Shown here piece after piece: positions 57,152 through 64,000 of a stretch of DNA of 64,000 nucleotides. Source of the stretch: Certhia americana (lineage: Eukaryota > Chordata > Aves > Passeriformes > Certhiidae); contig JAGMWU010000063.1 in assembly GCA_018697195.1 (NCBI GenBank), positions 113,820-177,819 of the forward strand, written 5' to 3'. The notes under the pieces were generated by a model. The model made no database searches. It was not told where the DNA came from and worked only from the letters and a program-made list of their open reading frames with translations. The position numbers and the translations under genes were made by a program. How positions within the stretch are numbered: position 1 is the stretch's first letter; each line of letters starts with the position of its first letter.

Positions 57152-57798
57152 TGGTAAGAAGTGAGATATAAAAAACAAAAGGACCAGGAGACCAGCTCCT
57201 TTCAAATGGCCTTTATTGAAATCAGCTCTTTGGGGTGGGAGCCCAAGGGGTCGCACACACCACCGCTGCTCCCGTAGAGGGGCTTCTGTCCTCACGAGAG
57301 TCCTTGGGAAGACAATGGCTCGCTCGCAGTCCAGGGGTGTCACTCTGGTCGACTCCCATTCAGGTTATGGTGACCACATTCTGAATCAAAAAATGCTGTG
57401 GTGGGATTGCTCAGCCTTTTCTCAGGTGCAGTATGTTGTTGGTTTTTCGAGATGTCACGTAGGCTCGTTGTTTTAGAGGCATTTTGTGTCAAATGGGCTC
57501 TTGTGTCTTTTACATTTGCATATTCACAGTGGTTATCTCCCCCTCCTTAGTGGTGGGCACTGTTTTGGGACGCAACTGCGGCATTTCCCAATGGGATAGG
57601 TAAAGTACAGATGCGGGGGGGACAAGGTAATTTATTCTGTTAACAATTAACACAAGATTTGACTTACAAACTTAGGAACAGCATCAACCAACAACTAATT
57701 TAACAATTAATACAAAACCGCATCAACCAACAACTAATTGAATAAACTTAGGAACTTATTACAACCAATTTAGCAAACTCAGGAACCCATTCTTAACA
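57152..57798 (-). mobile_element. Type-4 LTR, minus strand, full length
   Basis: The complement starts TGTTAAGAATGGG and runs through the ttgttggttgatgctg repeats, the U3 body matching 50460-50800, and the R region with aataaaggcc (complement of 57207-57216). It ends ttcttacca at 57152. About 647 bp. It directly abuts another type-4 fragment in opposite orientation, so a target duplication cannot be read. Confidence 0.82.
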
Positions 57799-57934
57799 CT
57801 CCTCAGTGTCATCCAGCAGGAGCAGTGGCGGTGTGCTCGACCCCTTGGACTCTCCTCCCACAGCTGTCTTTAATAAAGGCCTTTTCAGAGGAGCTGGTCT
57901 CCTGGCTCGTTTCTTAAAGTGGTGGTTTCTAACA
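57799..57934 (+). mobile_element. Type-4 LTR R/U5 fragment
   Basis: The sequence ggagcagtggcggtgtgctc...tttaataaaggcc...gctggtctcctggctcg matches the R/U5 of the other type-4 copies and ends TTTCTAACA. It lacks U3, which has been replaced by the inverted copy at 57152-57798. Confidence 0.7.
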
Positions 57935-58265
57935 GTGGCATTTTCGGTTCTATGTTGCACTCAAGAAAAGTCTGAAGGATGGGGGGGAGAGGAGTACAAA
58001 AGGGCAGAAGTAGCAGTGTTTTGCAGGAATTTTCACCTGTTTTCCTTTGCTTTCAGCAATTCTAATGGTGTCTTAGGTTTTAGCTACTATATTTTTTAGA
58101 CTCTGTGCTGTTTCGGTGAGTAGTTTTAGGTTTCATATTAAGTGCTACTAAGCTCTCTTCACAGAATAGACAGACAAAACAATTCCTTCTTTAGTTTGAT
58201 ACCAAGGACAATTTTCAGGTCCAAGAATGAAAACAACAGTTAAATGAGAAGAAAAAACAAGGAGG
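57935..58265. other. Unassigned spacer
   Basis: No coding region or repeat that I recognise. A ggggggagaggag purine run is at 57980-57992. Confidence 0.4.
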
Positions 58266-58515
58266 ATGAAGCTTCATAACCTGAAACTATGGTTGGACAA
58301 TTGATTCTAATATGCTAATGGACCAGAACTTATAAAAATGTGAGACCTTGTGTCCCGGGTGTTCATTTTGTGACCACTTTGGGGTGCATCTTGGGTGTGG
58401 TCTGGCTGGACTCTTGTGTGGCTCAAGAGTACCCACTGAGACCTTTTAATAAATACCTACTTTATCCTTTGCCCTGTCTAGTCTCTGTTCCAGGTCAGCC
58501 TCCAGATGGCATCAG
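58266..58515 (+). repeat. 5' LTR of gamma-like element with gag
   Basis: A TATA-like cttataaaaatg (58329-58340) lies 110 bp upstream of ttttaataaatacc (58444-58457), spacing typical of U3-R-U5. It is followed by a leader and gag on the same strand. The 5' end is uncertain and no 3' copy is in the window. Confidence 0.6.
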
Positions 58516-58878
58516 TTTTTGGCACCTCCAGGCGGTAGGATGAGCAATCTGGAAAACCCCCCTGGACCAGAAAAGCACCCAGCTCGTGTGCCTCCACCCC
58601 CCAGGACTGCAAAGGGGCCCAGCTGCAGTCCAGAGGGTGACAGAGTCCAAGAACCCCCCGGGACTCGCACAGAGACACGAGAGTAACTGGATAAGAAGGA
58701 TATTCTCTTTTAGCACCTAAGTTAAGTGTTAAGGGATCTGTGTAAAGACCCCGGGGGGGGTGGGGGGGTGGGGAAGGGTCCAAGCAGAGTGGCTCCTGCT
58801 CTCCATATTCCCCGCTGGCAGTAAGAACAGTCGTTCTCTGAAAAGTGGGCTTAGACTGTAGTAAATCTTGGCTTGGGG

Positions 58879-58945
58879 CCAGAGGTGGCGCAGAGGGTTA
58901 GCTTCTGTGCTGGGGCTTTGAAGGTCGGGAGTTGGAATCCTGAAT
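58879..58945 (+). repeat. tRNA-like sequence (SINE or tRNA pseudogene)
   Basis: An A-box-like tggcgcagaggg (58886-58897) and a B-box-like gagttggaatcc (58929-58940) are about 43 nt apart, the arrangement of an internal RNA polymerase III promoter in a tRNA. The rest does not fold cleanly as a tRNA by eye. It lies in the retroviral leader, so a SINE head, a tRNA-derived captured piece or chance are all possible. Confidence 0.35.
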
Positions 58946-59041
58946 CGGAGTTGTGATTGCTTTTTCCTGCTTTCTCCTGCTTCCTCCCTTTCGCTGATTG
59001 TTTTGATCTCTGTGGACTTTCTTACTCATACTTGTTAAGAT

Positions 59042-61087
59042 ATGGGATGTGTATTCTCTTGTGAGTGTTGTAGCAATAATATCCTGAGAGATTTTGCCTT
59101 AAGTGCAGTATTAAAAAACTGGGGAGACTTAACCAGTGGAGAGTCTTATTTTTCTAAACTCAAGCTGATAAGACTATCAGAAAACATCTGGTCCACATAC
59201 AAACTAGAAAATGGTGAGACTTAGCCTGAATTTGGTAGTTTTGATAAGAGATCAATGTTAAGTTTGCTCTCGTATACGTAAGGAGAAATATCTTGTTGAA
59301 TTAGACTGTGCTAGACTCTTTATGGTGTTAGCATGCCAACGAAGTCCAGCAGCTAACAAAAAGAGAGAACAAATGTTGGTATTAAAAGAGGGAAAAAGTA
59401 AAAAAAAAGTTGATATTGACCAGTGAGTGTAAAAGCAAGGAGGAGGCAGAGTTCGACCTTATCGCCCCTGATTTAAGAGTGGGGACAGCCCTGGCTGTGC
59501 CCGCGTTGGGGCCAGGCCAAGCCGCAGCCCCGCCACTGCCCCCCCCCCNNNNNNNNNNNNNNNCCCCCGCTGTCAGCAGCAAAAGGGGGGGGCAGCACAG
59601 CTCAGCCCATGAAAGAAGAGTCTGGCAGGCCATGGCAGGAGTGGGTGGGCCCTCCGCCGCTTTCACCACCGTCATCACAGAGAGAGGAAGGGCTGGGGGC
59701 AGGAGATACCTGGTGTGTGCAACCCACAGCACCACCCCTGGGAGCCAAGGCAAGGGGATGGCTGGCATGTGCAGCCTACGGCACCACCCCAGGAGGAGGG
59801 GTCAGGGGGCAGAACCTTTTGCTGAGAGGGTGGACAGGAGCCCTCCCATGGGGGGAGAGCTGACCCTTCTGCTCACAGGCCTGCAAGTATCCATAGCAAT
59901 CCTGAATACAGTGGGGCTGATACGAGAGATGATTCCATCAAAGTATGCAAGGACACAGCCCAAGCTAGGAGAAAGAGTAAATCTTGTACGATGCTCTCTA
60001 AAACTGAGAATTGTATAAATAGAGTATATGCTGAGGTAGAATCCACTGAAACAGAAAGTTCTAGTTTAAGTAGTTCTGAGGATGATGAAATTGATGAGAT
60101 CATTGCAGCCCTAACAAAGAAAAGAAGGGGAAAGATAGCTAAAAAAGCCATCAGAGAGCACAGCCCAATTGCCAAATGCACTAGGTCAAAAAGGGAAAAG
60201 GAAAGAGAACCAGTTCTACAAGCCCCATTGTGACAAGCAGTAGGCAACCATGGGCCTATATATGTGAAGGTGCCATACTCCCTTATCGAGTTAGAGCAGT
60301 GGAAAGCTACTGTGGGAAAATATAAGGAGAGCCCCCATAAGGTGGTAACATTAGTAGAAAGGGCAATTAACTCACAGAACCCTGACTGGGGTGATCTGAA
60401 CTCTATGTTAGACACACTGCTTGATCCCACTGAGAGAAGACTGGTCAATAAGGCTATCATAACATCTCTTGAAGTGAACATAGACAGTGGAGTGCTTCAA
60501 GGCACTGTTACACAAATTTTCCACTTGAAAATCCGGAGTGGGATCCAAATATACCAGAACAAATGGCAAGATTAAAACGATATCAAAGCCTTGTGGTGTA
60601 TGGGTTAAAGCATGGTGTCCCTAAAGCTGTAAATTGGTCTAAGATCTATGCAGTAAAGCAAAATTATGATGAGTTCCCCACGGACATTTTCAATAGGCTA
60701 AGAGAGACGACGACCAAATATACTGATTTAGATCCAGAATCAGAGGATGGTAAAGCCCATCTAGTCTTGTTGTTCGTGGAACAAGCTTCAGATGACATAA
60801 GAAGAAAGCTGCAAAAGATTGAAGGAGTTTGGGACATAGATAAATTGCTAGAAGTAGCCTGGAAGGTATTCCGGGATTGGGACTCAGTTGAAAAGGTTAA
60901 ATCTCAAACTAATAAAAAGGCAACTCAGGAAAAATCATCCAAGAAAACCTCCCCTACAGAGAAAGATCAATGTGCTTATTGTAAGAAGTTGGGGCATTGG
61001 AAGAAGGACTGTCCAGCGCTGAAAGAAAAGTCTTCAGTTCCCCAACTCCCAGTAGTGCAAACCGCAAGCGATCCAGGTTCTGAGTGA
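59042..61087 (+). pseudogene. gag: Gag of gamma-like element, myristoylation-type start
   Basis: ATG 59042 opens MGCVFSCECCSNNI, a plausible N-myristoylation signal (Gly2, Ser6), continuing 60 codons of matrix to a stop at 59222. After a frame break a Pro-rich linker contains the 15-N gap. Matrix/p12-like sequence is open 59991-60230 with an acidic Ser run (ESSSLSSSEDDEIDEI). Capsid is open 60264-60575 (NPDWGDLNSMLDTLLDPTER), then changes frame to 60563-61084 with KAVNWSKIYAV and DDIRRKLQKIEG. Nucleocapsid has an intact CCHC knuckle CAYCKKLGHWKKDC (60970-61011). It ends in a single TGA (61085-61087) that is in frame with pol. Few lesions compared with the other gags here. Confidence 0.85.
59549..59563. 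other. Assembly gap of 15 N in a C run
   Basis: Fifteen N interrupt a poly-C tract within the Pro-rich part of gag. True length and frame across it are unknown, so the apparent frame of the surrounding gag cannot be trusted. Confidence 0.99.
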
Positions 61088-61956
61088 TGGGGACCGAAGG
61101 CTCCTCCCGCAGCAGAGCCTTTGGTTGTAGCTAAGCTGGAGAAAGATGACATAAAGTTTTTAGTAGATACTGGAGCGGCATATTACATGTTAAATACCTT
61201 AAAAGAGAAACTGAGTCACAAGACTGTACATATTGTTGGGGTGGGTAGGGTAACCAAAACACAGCCTTTCTTCCAGCCTTTAAAGTTTAAGTTGGGTAAG
61301 CACTGGGTAACCCATCAATTCCTCTATATGCCTAACTCCCCTAAACCATTGCTGGGGAGGGATTTGTTAGAAAGATTGGAAGCAGAAATTAAATTCAAAA
61401 AGGGGAGGGATGTAACAGTTGTAATTCCTGAATCTAAATTTGTCCAAGTTGCTGCACTTTTTATACAGGAAAAAAGTGGTGAAATTCCCATTGAAATTGA
61501 GAATGCGGTAAATCCAATAGTGTGGGCCAGTGATATCCCAGGAAGATCCAAACAAGCAGAACCACTGAGTATAACACTCAAGCCAGGAACACCTGTAAGG
61601 TTGAAAGAATACCCTCTGAAATTAGAAAACTATAAGGGATTGGGGCCTATAATTGAAAAATTTCTACAACATGGTTTATTAGTGCAATGTGAGTCCAAAT
61701 ACAACACCCCCATTTTAGATGTTAAAAAAGCAGATGGTAAGAATTATCGGTTAGTGCAAGATTTGAGAGCAATTAACAAAATTACAGAGGACATACACCC
61801 CGTAGTAGCCAATCCCTACACTCTTTTAACCACACTGACACATGAATTAGGGTGGTTTACTGTCTTAGATCTGAAGGATGCCTTTTTCTGCATTCCTCTG
61901 CACAAAAACAGCCAAGAGTTTATTGCTCTTACTCAAAAGTGGGGGTCGAGGAACAG
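61088..61956 (+). pseudogene. pol: Protease and RT start of gamma-like element
   Basis: Directly in frame after the gag TGA come 11 codons and LVVAKLEKDDIKFLVDTGAA, with the aspartic protease DTG intact, then LLGRDLLERLEAEI closing the domain. RT begins after IPGRSKQAEPLSITLKPG and reads YNTPILDVKKADGKNYRLVQ, DLKDAFFCIPLHKNSQ. The frame is open for about 290 codons and is cut at 61956 by the type-2 LTR. RT residues beyond the LTR are not recognisable in 63021-63075. Sequence is related to the pol at 13100-13753 and 22321 on. Confidence 0.87.
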
Positions 61957-63020
61957 TGTCTTAGTTTGGAATGACAGGGGTGTCGTCTCAGCTTTGCATG
62001 TTTTCCTTCTAGCCTTCTGATGTTTTTGAATTTCTGGAGTCAGTTCCCACACACATTTCTGTAAACAACAATCGTTTGCATTCCTTTCTAAAAAGGAAGT
62101 CAGGGTTGATGGACTTATGGTTTGACCAGTGTGGTCTCAGAGGAGGCCACCTGTTAGACCAATCAAGGGACAATGTGTGTAACCTATATAAATTGGAGTT
62201 TTATAATAAACTTCCTCTCTTTTTCTTCTGCCTTGCTCGAGGAAAGGTGTCGTGTGTGTGTGTGTTCATTCGTGTCGTATTGTGACACAGGTGTGTCTGC
62301 TAGGGAACCAAAAATGGAAGCCTTCCTTGAACTTGTTATAATTCTAAAATTAAAGGGGTCTCAGGCAAAGATGTGAGGGTAGGAATAACAGTTCTTTATT
62401 AGTGAGTCTAACAAGGTATGTTAACAACAATAACTTTAGTGTTGACAACAAACAGAACCAGAGAGAAAAAAAAAACAACAACCCAGTTACAGTTCTCCTC
62501 TGACAGCTTCCACCCTCAGTACTGTCACAAGCTACCAGAGCGAGCAGCAGTCCCAGGGGACAAGATGTATCCGAGGCTCAGCGGCGGTAGCTGGAGCTGT
62601 AGAAGTGTCCCAGCTAGGGAGGGGGTGCAGAACACAGTGTGGAGAAACCTCAAACAGAACTGAAGAAGCAGCAGGTGCAGGGCAACAGGACAGGAGCTCC
62701 CAACAGGGCAGAGAGAGAACAGGTTCTGAAATCCTGGGGGACACACGAAGAGACAGTGGTGGGTCACTCTGAGCTGAGCTCCAGGTGAGGGATGGTGAGA
62801 TCTCGCTGCAGTCCATATCCGAGCAGTCCTGGCAGTTCCCTCCAAGAGCAAAAAAACTGCCCAGAGCAAAGTGAAGTCGGTGCCACCCTGTCTCTCACTT
62901 AGCTGCTTCCTTTGTTTTTTTTTTCCCAAGCACCCATGCGTACTCACAAGCACCCAGCAATCAGCTTCTTAGCAACTTCTGGGAAAAAAATTCTATAAGA
63001 AAGCAACCCAACCCCCAACA
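61957..63020 (-). mobile_element. Type-2 solo LTR in RT, carrying another LTR
   Basis: On the minus strand it starts TGTTGGGGGTTGGG (complement of 63007-63020) and ends AACTAAGACA (complement of 61957-61966), flanked by a perfect 5-bp duplication AACAG (61952-61956 and 63021-63025). A separate LTR at 61981-62289 interrupts it near its 3' end. Confidence 0.92.
61981..62289 (+). mobile_element. 309-bp solo LTR inside the type-2 LTR
   Basis: The type-2 end reads gacagggg before and ggtgtgtctgctaggg after this block, whereas intact copies read continuously gacaggggtgtctgctag. It starts TGTCGTCTCAG and ends TGTGACACA, with TATA-like acctatataaattgg (62188-62202) and polyadenylation signal tataataaactt (62203-62214) close together. 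The flanks gggg and ggtg give an imperfect 4-bp duplication. This family is seen only once here. Confidence 0.75.
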
Positions 63021-63075
63021 AACAGCCACCTAAAAATGACATCATACTTTGAAGACAGACTCCCAAAGAACCATA

Positions 63076-63772
63076 TGTCTTGGTTTGCAAAACAGGTGTC
63101 TGCTAAGGAAGGCAGGAGCCTCCCTTGAAGTGGAGAATGTAAACCCCCTCCCTTCGAATTATTATATTTTTGAAATTAAGGGGCTCTCAGGCAAAGATAC
63201 TGGAATAGGAATAGCAGTTCTTTATTAGGAGAACTAAAATAAAAATGCAGTAATAAAAAAAACCCAAACCCACTAACAGAGTCAGAATACAACCTTACAC
63301 CCTGTAGGTCAGGGTGTTGGTAGCAGTCCAATTAAATGGTGGCTACATTCCTTCTGGAGTGGCAAATGTGGCTGTGTTGAAGCAATGATCCTGTAGAAAT
63401 GTTTAGTTTTCCTCTGAAGGTCCAATGCTGGTGTAGATGGGCCTGGTTTCCTCTGGGAATCCTGTGGAGAAAAGACTGGCTTGGTGTTCCAAATCTCAGA
63501 TATTTTATCCAGGTAGGAATGCTTGGCTCCTCCCCCTGGGTGGAGCAAATCACAATGGGATGGTGTAATTTTTATCAGTCATGAAGTGAGACTCAATGGC
63601 CCATTATCAGAAGATAACTCCCTGGACAGAGGATGGATGGTGGAAGAGATACAGAAAACTGCCCCAGCAGTTTTTTTAACAGCTGGCCCATTAACAGAGG
63701 ATTACCCCATCCCTGTCCCAGTTTCAACAGATGATAATAGAATACATACTTCTGGTTACATCTTGTACTACA
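63076..63772 (-). mobile_element. Type-3 LTR, minus strand
   Basis: Its complement matches 41509-42209: it starts TGTAGTACAAGATGTAACC, contains tattctattatcatctgttgaaac, and ends TTTGCAAACCAAGACA at 63076. The polyadenylation region complement of agttctttattagg is near 63213. No clean target duplication is seen. Confidence 0.8.
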
Positions 63773-64000
63773 ACTCAAGACATCATATAAGGACTTCCCA
63801 TAAAGGGTGCAACTATGTAAAATAAAGTAATACATATATATCAAGTGGGGATAACTAATGAATATGTAATCAGTGTTTATGATAAAAACTGTTTACCCAA
63901 CACTCAAGGCACTCGATTAGAGGAAGGATCCTCCAAGCGACCAGCATGCTGCAATTAAGAATGCCTGCTCTCTAATACTCAAAAGCGTGTTAGAAAGTTT
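63773..64000. other. Unassigned AT-rich flank
   Basis: No gene or recognisable repeat. An atatata run is at 63833-63840. Confidence 0.4.

Noticed and set aside
62418..62663. Splice or tRNA-like features in the type-2 LTR
   Set aside because: The same sequence is present in the other copies and has no box motifs in the right spacing.

Overview
This window is vertebrate genomic DNA made almost entirely of endogenous retroviruses (ERVs) and their LTRs, and I see no intact host gene. The mix of gamma-like, beta-like and ERV-L-like elements, the LTR types, the G-to-A edited LTR and the absence of mammalian Alu/L1-type repeats suggest a bird. The density and nesting would suit a W chromosome or another recombination-poor region, but both points are inference. 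The assembly has a single N (55300) and a 15-N gap (59549-59563).

Layout. 1-4593 is a satellite of about 24 copies of a roughly 188-bp unit. 4602-5433 is a type-1 LTR fragment, next to a coiled-coil host-gene fragment (5434-6037, minus). 6.06-7.0 kb is unassigned. 7.04-8.96 kb is a decayed Env of an unusual, long-TM type, followed by a G-to-A hypermutated type-1 LTR (9.0-10.56 kb). 10757-27355 is a plus-strand gamma-like provirus whose pol was split by a minus-strand relative (13754-22320), whose env was in turn split by a type-2 solo LTR (15894-16611). 27.4-33.85 kb is a minus-strand beta-like element (env, pol, pro), cut by a type-1 LTR and by a 409-bp solo LTR. 34.8-39.65 kb is a plus-strand beta-like pol and env with a type-1 LTR inside pol and a Cys-rich ORF between integrase and Env. 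40.07-46.0 kb is a plus-strand ERV-L-like pol followed by a long-TM Env. 46.0-50.25 kb is a minus-strand beta-like gag split by a type-1 LTR that itself holds two insertions. 50246-56813 is a plus-strand gamma-like provirus lacking gag and protease. 57.15-57.93 kb holds two further LTR copies of that family. 58.27-61.96 kb is another plus-strand gamma-like element with gag and pol in the readthrough arrangement, cut by a type-2 LTR that itself holds a third LTR. A type-3 LTR lies at 63.08-63.77 kb.

LTR names used here are local: type 1 (starts TGTCCTGG or TGTTCTGG, ends GACA, about 1.3-1.4 kb), type 2 (starts TGTTG, ends AAGACA, about 720-760 bp), type 3 (about 700 bp), type 4 (starts TGTTAGGAATG). 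Several insertions can be dated relative to each other from exact target-site duplications: TCATC, CTAAT, AACAG, CCTTA, AACAAC, AAAC and GTCTGA.

Nothing here looks able to make a complete virus. Every gag, pol and env carries stops, frameshifts, deletions or insertions. The most interesting items are the ERV-L pol with an adjoining Env of double-length TM ectodomain, the Arg-rich/CxxC ORF between integrase and Env at 37.7 kb, the hypermutated LTR with a later unedited insertion, and the nucleotide-level record of nested insertions.
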